From NCBI RefSeq assembly GCF_000337215.1, contig NZ_AOHZ01000061.1, forward strand, positions 56,162 through 120,161: a stretch of 64,000 bases of DNA. The letters run 5' to 3'. The DNA is from Natronolimnohabitans innermongolicus JCM 12255. GTDB lineage: Archaea > Halobacteriota > Halobacteria > Halobacteriales > Natrialbaceae. Made by a program: the position numbers and the translations under genes. This document shows positions 24,061 through 32,727 of this stretch, piece after piece. The notes under the pieces were generated by a model that made no database searches, was not told the DNA's origin, and saw only the letters and a program-made list of their open reading frames with translations. Within the stretch, counting starts at the first letter, position 1. The number at the start of each line of letters is the position of its first letter.

Positions 24061-24227
24061 ATGAGCCAGTTTCAACGCCGGACCGCGCTAATCCTCGGAT
24101 CGGACTGCTCGTCTTCGCCGGCGCGTTCGTCGTGGTCACACCGGTCGCGGTCGTCTCGATCGTGATTGATACCGCGATCGCCGTTACCGTCTCGCAGCGA
24201 TCGCTACGGGTTGATCGAGTCTCTTGA
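24061..24227 (+). pseudogene. Small membrane-protein gene broken by a frameshift
   Basis: An ATG at 24061 starts MSQFQRRTALILG and then runs into Ser/Arg-rich sequence ending at about codon 35. The frame shifted by two bases (stop TGA 24225-24227) reads, from about 24096, a strongly hydrophobic stretch beginning GLLVFAGAFVVVTPVAVVS and continuing IVIDTAIAVTV. Joining the two would give a short protein with a charged start and one or two membrane helices. Either a single-base error in the assembly or a decayed gene. Neither frame alone is convincing. Confidence 0.35.
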
Positions 24228-24323
24228 ACGCGTACCGGCGATCGAAACTCACCGATCGGAGCGGAATCGAGACGGCGAAAATGAGGGGACAGTTCGGGAC
24301 ACGCCCGGTCTCGCGACGAGAGC

Positions 24324-26135
24324 CTACTGCATCAGGGCGTCCATCTCCTCGAGTCGCTCGCCGTAGCTCTCGAGGGCGCGATCGATCGGGTCGGACGTGC
24401 TCATGTCGACGCCGGCGATCCGGAGGAGTTCGAGCGGGTACTCCCGGGAGCCCCGGCGGAGGAACTCGAGGTAGTCCTCGGCGGCCTCGCGGTTCGGCTC
24501 GCCGCCGGCGCCCTCGGGGAGAACGTCGTCGACGATGGCCAGCGCGGCGGAGATGCCGGTCGCGTACTGGTAGACGTAGAACGCGCGGTAGAAGTGCGGA
24601 ATGCGCATCCACTCGCGGGCGATGCGGTCGTCGATCACGGCGGGCTCGTAGTACTCCTCTTTGAGTCCGCGGTAGACCTCGTCCAGTCGGTCGGCCGTCA
24701 GCGGTTCGCCGTCCTCCTCGAGTCGGTGGGCCTCGTGTTCGAACTCCGCGAAGAGAGTCTGCCGGTAGAGCGTCGAGCGCACGCGCTCGAGGAACTCGTT
24801 CAAGACGTGCTTGCGGAACTCGGGGTCGTCGACGGTCTCGAGGAGGTGACTCGTCAACAGGGCCTCGTTGACCGTGCTGGCGACCTCGGCGACGAAGATC
24901 TCGTAGCTCGAGTAGACGAACGGCTGTTCGTCTTTCGTGAGTTCGGAGTGCATCGAGTGGCCCAACTCGTGTGCGAGGGTGTACATCGATGAGATGTCGT
25001 CCTGGTAGTTCATCAGGATGAACGGTTGGGTGTCGTAGGTCCCTCCGGAGTAGGCGCCGGACTGCTTGCCCTCGTTCTCGTAGACGTCGACCCAGTTCGA
25101 CTCGAGGCCGTCGGCGACGCGGGACTGGTACTCCTCGCCGAGCGGGGCGAGGGAGTCGACGACGTACTCGGTCGCCTGACCGTACTCGACGTCGGGGCCC
25201 TCGTCGCCGGTCAGGGGCATGTAGACGTCCCACATCTGGAGGTCGTCGACCTCGAGCGCCTGCGCTTTGAGCTCGGTGTGGTGGTGGAGTTTGTCGAGGT
25301 TGTCGTGGACGGTGTCGACGAGCGTGTCGTAGACGTCGACGGGGACGTTGGGACCGTCGAGGGCGGCCTCGCGGGCCGTGTCGTAGTGTCGCGCCTGGGC
25401 GGTCTTGACGTCGGCTTTCACGCTGTTCTTGTAGGCCGAGGCGACCGTGTTACGAAGCGAGGACCACTCGTCGTAGTAGTGCTCGTAGACGCGCTGGCGA
25501 AAGTCCCGGTCGGGGCGTTTGAGCAGGTTGACGAAATTGCTCTGGGTGATCTCGACCGCCTCGCCGTTGGGGTCTTCGACGGTCGGAAACTCCATGTCCG
25601 CGTTCGAGAGCATGTTGTAGACTTCGCCCGTTGCCCCCGTGACCTCGCTCAGGTCCGCCAGCAGCTCCTCGACCTCCGCCGAGCGCGTGTGGGGTTTCAT
25701 CCGCAACACGTCGTCGACGTAATGCTCGTAGGTCTCGAGTTCGGGTTCGGTGTCGACCAGTTCGTCGAACTCCTCGCGGCTCAGCTCCTGGAGTTCGGGT
25801 TCGATGAACGACGCCGCGGATTGGGCGTCGGCGGCGAGCGACTGCGCGCGGGCGGTCAGCGCCTGATACTGCTGGTCGGTCGTGTCCTCGTCGCGGCGCA
25901 TCCGCGCGTAGGCGGCGACGGTCGACACCTCGCGCATGATCGCGTCGCGAAGCGCAAACACGTCCAGAAGGGTCGCCGCGTCGTCGGTCACCTGTCCCTC
26001 GTAGGCGGCGAGTTCGTCGACGCGCTCGGCGACGGCCTCGTAGGCTGCCTCCCAGTCGTCGTCGGTCGCGTAGATGCTCTCGAGGTCCCAGGTGTACTCC
26101 TCGTCGACCTCGGAGCGTTCGGGTACGGAACTCAT
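24324..26135 (-). CDS. pepF: Oligoendopeptidase F (M3B metallopeptidase)
   Basis: 603 aa, the standard PepF length. The zinc site is HELGHSMHSEL (HExxH), with the third ligand Glu in the downstream helix (YEIFVAEVASTVNEALL). Preceding family motifs include SGAYSGGTYDTQPFILMNY. The N-terminal half is the helical channel-lining domain (ATDDDWEAAYEAVAERVDEL). Cytoplasmic; hydrolyses peptides of roughly 7-17 residues by family knowledge. ATG at 26133-26135. It is divergent from the M28 peptidase gene, with 143 nt between the starts. Confidence 0.93.
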   Translation of the reverse strand: MSSVPERSEVDEEYTWDLESIYATDDDWEAAYEAVAERVDELAAYEGQVTDDAATLLDVFALRDAIMREVSTVAAYARMRRDEDTTDQQYQALTARAQSLAADAQSAASFIEPELQELSREEFDELVDTEPELETYEHYVDDVLRMKPHTRSAEVEELLADLSEVTGATGEVYNMLSNADMEFPTVEDPNGEAVEITQSNFVNLLKRPDRDFRQRVYEHYYDEWSSLRNTVASAYKNSVKADVKTAQARHYDTAREAALDGPNVPVDVYDTLVDTVHDNLDKLHHHTELKAQALEVDDLQMWDVYMPLTGDEGPDVEYGQATEYVVDSLAPLGEEYQSRVADGLESNWVDVYENEGKQSGAYSGGTYDTQPFILMNYQDDISSMYTLAHELGHSMHSELTKDEQPFVYSSYEIFVAEVASTVNEALLTSHLLETVDDPEFRKHVLNEFLERVRSTLYRQTLFAEFEHEAHRLEEDGEPLTADRLDEVYRGLKEEYYEPAVIDDRIAREWMRIPHFYRAFYVYQYATGISAALAIVDDVLPEGAGGEPNREAAEDYLEFLRRGSREYPLELLRIAGVDMSTSDPIDRALESYGERLEEMDALMQ

Positions 26136-26278
26136 ACCACGGCGTTCGGAACGGAGGTGGTAAAGCGTGTCGGAGGGAGAAATCGCCCGAAACGGCGGCC
26201 GCTGGGGGGTCCCGCGGTCGTATCGTCCCGTGTATTGTGGCCCCGATACCTATCCTTTTCGAGTCCGAATCGGGCGGT

Positions 26279-27721
26279 ATGGAACGCGGGGACGCGGACG
26301 AGAACGAACGCACGGACGGATTCGACGAGCGCGAGCGACGACTCGAGCAGGCGCTCGGACGCGCGTGGACGGACGATCGGCCGTGGCGGCTGCTGACGCG
26401 ACTGACCGAACTCCCCCACCGGATGGGGGGATCGCCGACGGAGCGGCGGGCGGCCGAATTCGTCCGCGAGGCGTTCGCGGACGGCGGACTCGAGGACGTG
26501 CAGATACGCGAGTTCTCGATGCGGTACTGGGAGCGCGGCTCGACGGAGTTCGCCGTTGTCGGCGGCGAGACGACCGGCCCGAGCGGCACCGACGCGGCCG
26601 ACGCGACGACGGGCGACTCGAGTCGCATCGACCGATCCTTCGAGGCGATCGCGCTGCCGTACGCGCCGGCCGGCGACGTCGAGGGCCCGCTGGTCGACGT
26701 GGGCCACGGAACGCCCGCGGAGATCGCCGAGGCCGACCTGCAAGGGGCGATCGCCGTCGCCTCGACCACGACGCCGCCGGGACAGCGGTTCGTCCACCGG
26801 ATGGAGAAGTTCGGCCACGCGGTCGCCGCGGGGGCGCAGGTGTTCGTCTTCGCCAACCACGTTCCCGGCCAACTGCCGCCGACGGGCGCGCTGAAGTTCG
26901 ACGCCGAGGCGGCCGTCCCGGGCGTCGGCGTCAGCGCCGAAACCCACGACTGGTTGACCGAGTACGCCGACCGCGGGGCGCGGGCTCGGGTCCGCGTCGA
27001 CGCGACGACGGACGCCGGCTCGAGTCAGAACGTCCACGGCGTCGTCGGCCCCGAGACGGACGAGGAGCTGCTCGTCGTCGCCCACTACGACGCCCACGAC
27101 ATCACGGAGGGCGCCCTCGACAACGGCTGTGGCATCGCGACCGTCGCGGGCGCCGTCCCGATTCTTCGCGCGCTCGAGGACGACCTCGCGTGTCGCGTTC
27201 GGATCGCGGGCGTCGGCTGCGAGGAGATCGGTCTCCTGGGTGCGGAGGCCCTGGCCGAGGAACGCGACCTCGAGTCGATCCGCGCGGTGGTCAACGTCGA
27301 CGGCGCGGGTCGGTTCCGGAACCTGACGGCGATGACCCACGGCTCGGAGCGACTCGCCGAGATAGCCGCAGACGTGACCGACGCGGCGGGCCAGCCGGTC
27401 GTCCACGAACCGGACCCGCACCCGTTCAGCGATCACTGGCCGTTCCTGCGGGCGGGCGTGCCGGCGCTGCAACTCCACAGCGAACCGCCGGAGGGCGGCG
27501 AGCGCGGCCGCGGCTGGGGCCACACGACGGCCGACACTCGCGACAAGGTCGACCCGCGCAACCTGCGCGAGCACGCCATGCTGACGGCGCTGCTAATTCG
27601 GGAGCTGACGCGGACCGACGTTCCGCGGATCGACGACGGTACCCTGCGCGAGCAGTTGCGAGATCAGGAGTACGAGCCGGGGATGCGCGCGGCCGAAATC
27701 TGGCCGGACAGCTGGGACTGA
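26279..27721 (+). CDS. M28-family metallopeptidase (aminopeptidase-like)
   Basis: 480 aa. Two-zinc M28 core in the second half: VVAHYDAHDI (His and Asp), GALDNGCGIA (bridging Asp), GCEEIGLLGAEAL (catalytic Glu-Glu), NVDGAG (Asp) and DPHPFSDHWPFLRAG (final His). The first half carries a PA-like insertion domain (about 120-250) common in these enzymes. No signal peptide is visible, so it may be cytoplasmic. ATG 26279 sits about 27 nt after a CCTATCCT stretch, consistent with leaderless initiation; the in-frame ATG upstream at 26237 would add an uncharacteristic 14 residues. Confidence 0.88.
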   Translation: MERGDADENERTDGFDERERRLEQALGRAWTDDRPWRLLTRLTELPHRMGGSPTERRAAEFVREAFADGGLEDVQIREFSMRYWERGSTEFAVVGGETTGPSGTDAADATTGDSSRIDRSFEAIALPYAPAGDVEGPLVDVGHGTPAEIAEADLQGAIAVASTTTPPGQRFVHRMEKFGHAVAAGAQVFVFANHVPGQLPPTGALKFDAEAAVPGVGVSAETHDWLTEYADRGARARVRVDATTDAGSSQNVHGVVGPETDEELLVVAHYDAHDITEGALDNGCGIATVAGAVPILRALEDDLACRVRIAGVGCEEIGLLGAEALAEERDLESIRAVVNVDGAGRFRNLTAMTHGSERLAEIAADVTDAAGQPVVHEPDPHPFSDHWPFLRAGVPALQLHSEPPEGGERGRGWGHTTADTRDKVDPRNLREHAMLTALLIRELTRTDVPRIDDGTLREQLRDQEYEPGMRAAEIWPDSWD

Positions 27722-27778
27722 ACGGACCGGGAGACGGAAGAACGGACGGGGAGTCGCTCGAGCCGGTCGGTTCGGCGA

Positions 27779-28102
27779 TCAGAACGGCACGTCGTCGGAG
27801 ATGTGGCGGTTCGTCCCCTCCGAGAGGCCGTCGAAGCCCGTACTGACTGCGACGGTGTCGATCGCCTCGACGTCCCGCGGGAGTCGCTGTTTGATCGCTT
27901 CCGTCGTCATCGAACTGACGCCGCAGCCGTCGCAGGCGCCGCTCAGCGTGATCGCGACGTGGCCCTCCTCCAGATCGACTTCGGTGATCGAGGAGTCGCC
28001 GCCGTGGGCCTGGATCTGCGGGAAGTTCCGCTGGAGGAACAGCGATACCTCCTCTCGGACCGCGTCTTCCTGCTCGTCGGTGGACTGGGCGGACTCGCTC
28101 AT
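27779..28102 (-). CDS. NifU C-terminal-domain iron-sulfur scaffold protein
   Basis: 107 aa. Single NifU_C/Nfu domain with the cluster-binding pair CDGCG in GACDGCGVSSMTTEAIKQRL, preceded by RNFPQIQAHGGDSSITEVD, the conserved HGG segment. Carries a [4Fe-4S] cluster between protomers for delivery to target proteins. The window encodes at least one such client, the large HdrA-like protein. ATG 28100-28102 is chosen because MSESAQS starts the acidic tail usual in haloarchaeal members. Confidence 0.88.
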   Translation of the reverse strand: MSESAQSTDEQEDAVREEVSLFLQRNFPQIQAHGGDSSITEVDLEEGHVAITLSGACDGCGVSSMTTEAIKQRLPRDVEAIDTVAVSTGFDGLSEGTNRHISDDVPF

Positions 28103-28177
28103 GTGCGGGACAAGGGAGTGGACGGATATATCTCTGTTCACCGCGGGGGCGCTACCCAAGGCGATCCCCTCGAGCGG

Positions 28178-28420
28178 TTACCCCCGCATCTCGGCGTCGA
28201 CGGCGGTCCGCACGGCGCGAGCCACGCCGATCATCGCGACGTAGGTGCCGGCGAGGATCAACGCGAGTAACAAGAAGACCGCGATGCCGATCGCGCCGAC
28301 GGTCGGTCCCGACAGCAGCGGCGAGAGGAGTCGGTAACCGAAGACGACGATCGAGACGCCCGCCGCGACGAAGATCGACGATCGCCAGTAGGCTCCGTAC
28401 TCCTCGGGTGACAGTTCCAT
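28178..28420 (-). CDS. Small two-helix membrane protein
   Basis: 80 aa starting MELSPEEYGAYWRSS, with two hydrophobic helices (IFVAAGVSIVVFGYRLL and VGAIGIAVFLLLALILAGTYVAMIGV) and a short charged C-terminus. No known motif; conserved in style among haloarchaea. ATG 28418-28420 fits the acidic start before the first helix better than the ATG 12 nt upstream. Function unknown. Confidence 0.68.
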   Translation of the reverse strand: MELSPEEYGAYWRSSIFVAAGVSIVVFGYRLLSPLLSGPTVGAIGIAVFLLLALILAGTYVAMIGVARAVRTAVDAEMRG

Positions 28421-28575
28421 CGTCCGACGCATCGGTCGCGACCCTCAAAAGCGCTCCTCCCGGCGTCGGTGGTTCCCCGCGCTCGAGTGTGAACGAATCC
28501 CGTATCCCGTCGCTGCCGCCGCCAGCGAGACGACCGCTGGTTGACAGGAATACGACCGGTCGCGGAGGCAGTACG

Positions 28576-28584
28576 TTTTTTATG
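28576..28584 (+). promoter_or_regulatory. TATA-like box of the zinc-ribbon protein gene
   Basis: TTTTTTATG centred 28 nt upstream of the ATG at 28608, the usual haloarchaeal spacing for a leaderless mRNA. Confidence 0.5.
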
Positions 28585-28607
28585 GTGTGACTGGCTACGG
28601 AAGGACG

Positions 28608-29633
28608 ATGGCCCTTCGATGTTCGCTGCTCGGACACGACTACGGCGAGGCCGAAGTCGAACGCGAGCGCGAAGAACGGGGCAGCGAAGTCGTCGTGACC
28701 GTACAGGAGTACGAGGAGTGTGCCCGCTGTGGCGACCGCCACGTCATCAGCGAGAACACGGAAGTAACGAGTATCTCCGCCGAGACGGCCGCCGACTCCC
28801 TCCCCAACGACACCGGACTCGAGACCGAACCGCGCGACAGCGACGCTGTCGAGCCACCGACCGCCGACGGCGCCCCCGCCGCGACCGAGGTCGACTACGA
28901 CGAGGGCGACGTCGGGACCGGCGTCGACACCGGCACCGACGCCGCGTTCGCCGACTCGGACGACGAAGCGACGGACGAGCCCGACATTCCGACCGACGAG
29001 AACGGCGACCCGATCACCGACGATGGCGAAATTCTCGAGGACGACGACGGCGACGAACCGGTCGATCGCGACCGCGACCACGGCGAGTGGCCCGACTCAG
29101 ACGACGTCGGACCGCCGGTCGGCGCCGAGAACGAACCCGCCGGGTGGCCCGACTCCGAGTCCGGAGCCGACGTCGACGCCGGTGCGACTGGGAACGACGT
29201 CGACGACGCGGATACCGAGTTCGTCGACGCGGACAGCGACGCGGAGTTCATCGACGCCGACGACGGTGACGAGCCGGTCACCGACGATGCAGTCGTCCTC
29301 GAGGACGATTCCGGTGGGGCGCCCGAATCCGGGGCAGCCGCGGATGCCAGAGCCGGGACGGCGACGTCGATCGGCGCCGAGTCGGACCAGCACTCGACCG
29401 GTGCGGACCCACAGGCGACCGCCGAGAGCGACGACGCCGCGGGAACGGGAATCGAACGAGCCGGATCCGCCCCCGCGCCCGGCCAACACGACGGGCCGCG
29501 CGACGACACGCCCAGCGAGTTCTACTGTCCGCGCTGTGAGTTCGTCGCGACCGGCGACCGCGGCTCGCTTCGCGCCGGCGACATCTGTCCCGACTGCCGG
29601 AAAGGGTATCTCGGCAAACGAGAGCGTCGCTGA
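28608..29633 (+). CDS. Acidic protein with N- and C-terminal zinc-ribbon modules
   Basis: 341 aa. The N-terminus MALRCSLLGHDYG and CARCGDRH form one Cys/His module. The long centre (about 65-295) is low-complexity Asp/Glu/Gly/Ala with repeated ITDDGEILEDD / VTDDAVVLEDD and GEWPDSDD / AGWPDSES motifs. The C-terminus has a zinc ribbon (FYCPRCEFVATG and DICPDCRKGYLG). Probably a binding or adaptor protein in the cytoplasm. A T-rich TATA-like box TTTTTTATG (28576-28584) is 28 nt before ATG 28608, supporting this start. Confidence 0.72.
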   Translation: MALRCSLLGHDYGEAEVEREREERGSEVVVTVQEYEECARCGDRHVISENTEVTSISAETAADSLPNDTGLETEPRDSDAVEPPTADGAPAATEVDYDEGDVGTGVDTGTDAAFADSDDEATDEPDIPTDENGDPITDDGEILEDDDGDEPVDRDRDHGEWPDSDDVGPPVGAENEPAGWPDSESGADVDAGATGNDVDDADTEFVDADSDAEFIDADDGDEPVTDDAVVLEDDSGGAPESGAAADARAGTATSIGAESDQHSTGADPQATAESDDAAGTGIERAGSAPAPGQHDGPRDDTPSEFYCPRCEFVATGDRGSLRAGDICPDCRKGYLGKRERR

Positions 29634-29805
29634 GACGGTCCGTCGCATCGACTTGGGGACGATCGCGACCGTTTTTCGGTTCGACGGTGAAGACCCACAG
29701 CGGTCAGTTCTCGAACACTCTCAACGCCGACCTCGAGCCGTCTGTCGGCTGCGTACGACGATGGCTATGAAAAGAGGTAAACACTCCCCCGTGTATCTCC
29801 AAGCC

Positions 29806-30189
29806 ATGAAGGAGTACAAGATGCGCCGCGGTGAGTATCTCGAGGAGCGAATCCCTGATATGGAGTCGACGGTCGAAGACTACTTCGGCCCGATTACCGA
29901 TACGGAGGAGTTCAAGGGAAGCGATCTCTTCGTCATCGGCGAGCCCGACAACCCCGTCTTCGAAAAGGTCGTCGTCGGGACCGTCGAGTACTCCGGCAAG
30001 AAGGACAAACTCGCCGTCGAGTTCTTCGAACGCGATCCGACCGAGCTCGGCCCCGACGAACTCGAGGCCGCCGCGGACGCCGTCGACGCGAAAAACGACT
30101 TCCTGCTCGAGGCGACGGGTCGAGACGCCAAGGCCCGCCGCGATTCGTTGAAACGCTCCGTCGAAGACGATCCGGACCACGACTTCTAA
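29806..30189 (+). CDS. Conserved haloarchaeal protein (DUF5611-like)
   Basis: 127 aa beginning MKEYKMRRGEYLEERIPDME, a compact alpha/beta protein (TVEDYFGPITDTEEFKGSDLFVIGEPDNPVFEKVVVGTVEYSGKKDKLAVEFFERD) with an acidic C-terminus. I associate it with DUF5611 from memory. TAAACAC at 29778-29784 is suitably placed for a leaderless start at ATG 29806. In-frame ATGs at 29761 and 29767 would add up to 15 residues (MAMKRGKHSPVYLQA) and cannot be excluded. Function unknown. Confidence 0.75.
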   Translation: MKEYKMRRGEYLEERIPDMESTVEDYFGPITDTEEFKGSDLFVIGEPDNPVFEKVVVGTVEYSGKKDKLAVEFFERDPTELGPDELEAAADAVDAKNDFLLEATGRDAKARRDSLKRSVEDDPDHDF

Positions 30190-30379
30190 CGCATTCGCGT
30201 CGCACCGTTTCGTCGATATCCGCTCGGCAGCGACCAGCTCGCGTCTGTTTTCGACTCGAGAGCGGCGCCATCGTCTCGCGTCCCGCTCGAGTCCGTCTCA
30301 CCGCGATCCCACTTCGAGTGCGATCGACGACGGCAACGCGACGAGCGACCGCAACGCCGGCGTGACGCCGGTGGTGCCG

Positions 30380-30832
30380 TCACTCGCGTTCGTCGCGGTG
30401 TTCGTGGACGGACATCAGTCCGGCGCCCGAACTTCGGGAAACGATGTCGGCGATATCGCCGACTTCGACCTCGTTGAAGTCGTCGCGGAGGAACGTCGTA
30501 ATGTCGCAGTCGCCGCCCCCGTTCGGCTCGCAGACTCGAATTCGGTAGCCGACGATTTCGTGGTTGGCGTCCAGCCGATCGTGGAGTTCCTCGGAGATAC
30601 TAAGCGGCTCGTCCGGATCGAGGTACTCCTCGAGGTCCCGATGGTACTCCTCGGTGATCGATCCGCTGTCGGGATCGTACCGTCGGACCGCCGCTTCGAA
30701 CGGTTCGCCGTCCCACGGATGGATCCGGACGGCCTTCTCGACGACCTTGACGCGGTCGGCGAACCCGAGCCGATTCGCACACCCCGCTATCAGAACCGAT
30801 AGCGTCGCGCCGAGGAACGCGCGTCGTTTCAC
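30380..30832 (-). CDS. Short lipoprotein, function unknown
   Basis: 150 aa. Signal with KRRAFLGATLSVLIAGC, a lipobox-type end. The rest is a small mixed domain with two further Cys (RVCEPNGGGDCDI), perhaps a disulfide, and the segment TEEYHRDLEEYLDPDEPLSISEEL. I chose the GTG at 30830-30832 because it places the KRR directly after the start; another in-frame GTG lies 27 nt upstream. No catalytic motif recognised. Confidence 0.6.
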   Translation of the reverse strand: MKRRAFLGATLSVLIAGCANRLGFADRVKVVEKAVRIHPWDGEPFEAAVRRYDPDSGSITEEYHRDLEEYLDPDEPLSISEELHDRLDANHEIVGYRIRVCEPNGGGDCDITTFLRDDFNEVEVGDIADIVSRSSGAGLMSVHEHRDERE

Positions 30833-30981
30833 TACACGAGCATTACGTGGACGATACACCTGTACTTTTTCCCGCCGGCAGTTTCGTCAGCGATTAACAG
30901 ATCGGTTTTCGGGAGAGTCCAGCCTGAACGCATATATTGTCATGAATTAGATATTAGACTGTTGGCAGTGTTTTTCGTGCT

Positions 30982-32121
30982 ATGGGGAAGCATATCAATC
31001 GACGGCGCGTCATCGCGATCGCTGGGAGCGCTGGAGTCGTCTCGGTTGCAGGCTGTATCGGCGAGGACGCCGAGGAAGGACCCGACGAAGAAGACAACGG
31101 TGACCTCGAGGAGGCCGAACCCGAAGAAGGGGGCGAGGTGCTTGCCCTCCACGCCGGCGGAACCGAGGGAACGTACTATCCGTTGGGCGGCGACATGAAG
31201 TCCATCGTCGAGGCGCACACGCCCCACGGGATTCAGGTGCAGTCGACGGGCGCAAGCGTCGAGAACGCCGCCAGCCTCGGGCGGGAAGAGGCGGAACTCG
31301 CGTTGATCCAGAACGACATCGCCTACTTCGCCCACAACGGGGTCGAACTCGAGGAGTTCGAGGACCAGCCACAGGAGAACATCCGCGGGATCGCCTCGCT
31401 CTACCCGGAGACGATCCACATGGTCACGCAGGAAGACTCCGACATCGAGTCCGTCGAGGACCTCGAGGGCGCCTCGGTCAACACCGGCGACCTGGGAAGC
31501 GGCACGCAGGTCAACGCCCTGCAGATCCTCGAGTCCGCGGGGATCGACGACTTCAGCGAATCGAACACCGACTTCGGGACGGCGGCAGACCAGATCGCCG
31601 ACGGCGACGTCGACGCCGCCATCACCGTCGGCGGCTACCCGCTCGGCGCCATCGAGGACCTCGCGACGACCCAGGACATCTCCTTCGTCGAAGTCGACGG
31701 CGACGTCCGCGAGCAGTTGCTCGAGGACGCGGAGTGGCTGGCCGAGGACACCATCCCCGGGGGGACCTACGACGGGGTCGAAGACGACGTCGAGACGATC
31801 TCGGTGCAGGCGATGCTCGCGACCTACGAGGCGATGGACGAGGCCGTCATCGAGGAGGTCACGGCGGCCATGTTCGACAACGTCGACGACTTCACGACCC
31901 AGTCCGAGTACATCGACCTCGAGACCGCACAGGAGGCGATGCCGATCGACCTCCACGCTGGCGCGCAGGCGTACTTCGACGACGTCGACGAGGCGGAGCC
32001 CGACGAGGACGAAGACGAGGACGCCGAAAACGGCGACGAGGACGACGAAGACATGGAGAACGGCGACGAGGACGCCGAAAACGGCGAAGACGAGGAGAAC
32101 GGCGACGCGGACGACGAATAG
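30982..32121 (+). CDS. TAXI-family TRAP transporter substrate-binding lipoprotein
   Basis: 379 aa. Tat-like NRRRVIAIAGSAG signal with lipobox SVAGC, an acidic linker, then a TAXI binding domain: LHAGGTEGTYYPLGGDM, VQSTGASVENAASL, ELALIQNDIAYFAHNG, and VNTGDLGSGTQVNALQILE. The last about 50 residues are a low-complexity Asp/Glu/Asn tail. Captures a solute outside the cell for the fused permease encoded two genes downstream. TAXI systems in archaea usually take up organic acids or amino acids; the solute here is unknown. TATTAGA at 30952-30958 is a plausible promoter box. Confidence 0.9.
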   Translation: MGKHINRRRVIAIAGSAGVVSVAGCIGEDAEEGPDEEDNGDLEEAEPEEGGEVLALHAGGTEGTYYPLGGDMKSIVEAHTPHGIQVQSTGASVENAASLGREEAELALIQNDIAYFAHNGVELEEFEDQPQENIRGIASLYPETIHMVTQEDSDIESVEDLEGASVNTGDLGSGTQVNALQILESAGIDDFSESNTDFGTAADQIADGDVDAAITVGGYPLGAIEDLATTQDISFVEVDGDVREQLLEDAEWLAEDTIPGGTYDGVEDDVETISVQAMLATYEAMDEAVIEEVTAAMFDNVDDFTTQSEYIDLETAQEAMPIDLHAGAQAYFDDVDEAEPDEDEDEDAENGDEDDEDMENGDEDAENGEDEENGDADDE

Positions 32122-32188
32122 CGCGATCCGACTCGAGCGACCGGAGCCACCGGTCGCGCCACTCCGCACCGACCGCTGATTCACCACC

Positions 32189-32719
32189 GTGGTATCACTC
32201 ACCAGACGCCGACTCGTCGCCTCCGCCTTCGCGGCGTTCGGAGCGACCGCCGTCGCGGCCACGGCCGCGAGAAGCGACGAGCTGCTGGTCGTCGCGGACG
32301 CCGAGACGGGCGAACGCCTGCTCGAGGTTCCCGTCGAGCAGGGCCAGGAGGTGACGCTCGCCTACACGCACAGCGTCGAGCGAACGCCGGTCGAGGACGT
32401 CTACGTCGTCGACGGGGACGAACTCCGGGCCGATCGGTCGGTGTTTCGCTCCTTCGGGGCCGGCCTCCCCGTCGACGATATCGAGCGAACGGACGACGGC
32501 TACGTCGCCGACGGCGACGGATCGTACGACGAACTGTCCGTTTCGCCGGGCGATATCGCCGGTCATGAACTCGTCGTCGGCGACGACCGCTACGACCTCG
32601 TCGCCGCCGCCGACGGTCGGGTCGTGCTGTTCGTGACCGATCGGTCCGCGACGGCGGGACTCGAGCGCGTCGCCGGCCCGCCGAGAGACACCACGGAGCG
32701 AACCACTAGAACCGACTGA
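32189..32719 (+). CDS. DUF1850 protein of the TAXI-TRAP operon
   Basis: 176 aa. N-terminal Arg pair and hydrophobic segment (TRRRLVASAFAAFGATAVAA) suggest an exported or membrane-anchored protein. The domain contains the DUF1850 hallmark LAYTHSVERTPVEDVYVV and the following FRSFGAGLP. DUF1850 genes sit next to TAXI-TRAP permeases in many genomes, so a part in that transporter is likely though undefined. It starts with GTG at 32189, and the permease begins 8 nt after its stop. Confidence 0.85.
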   Translation: MVSLTRRRLVASAFAAFGATAVAATAARSDELLVVADAETGERLLEVPVEQGQEVTLAYTHSVERTPVEDVYVVDGDELRADRSVFRSFGAGLPVDDIERTDDGYVADGDGSYDELSVSPGDIAGHELVVGDDRYDLVAAADGRVVLFVTDRSATAGLERVAGPPRDTTERTTRTD

Positions 32720-32727
32720 CGCGAGCT

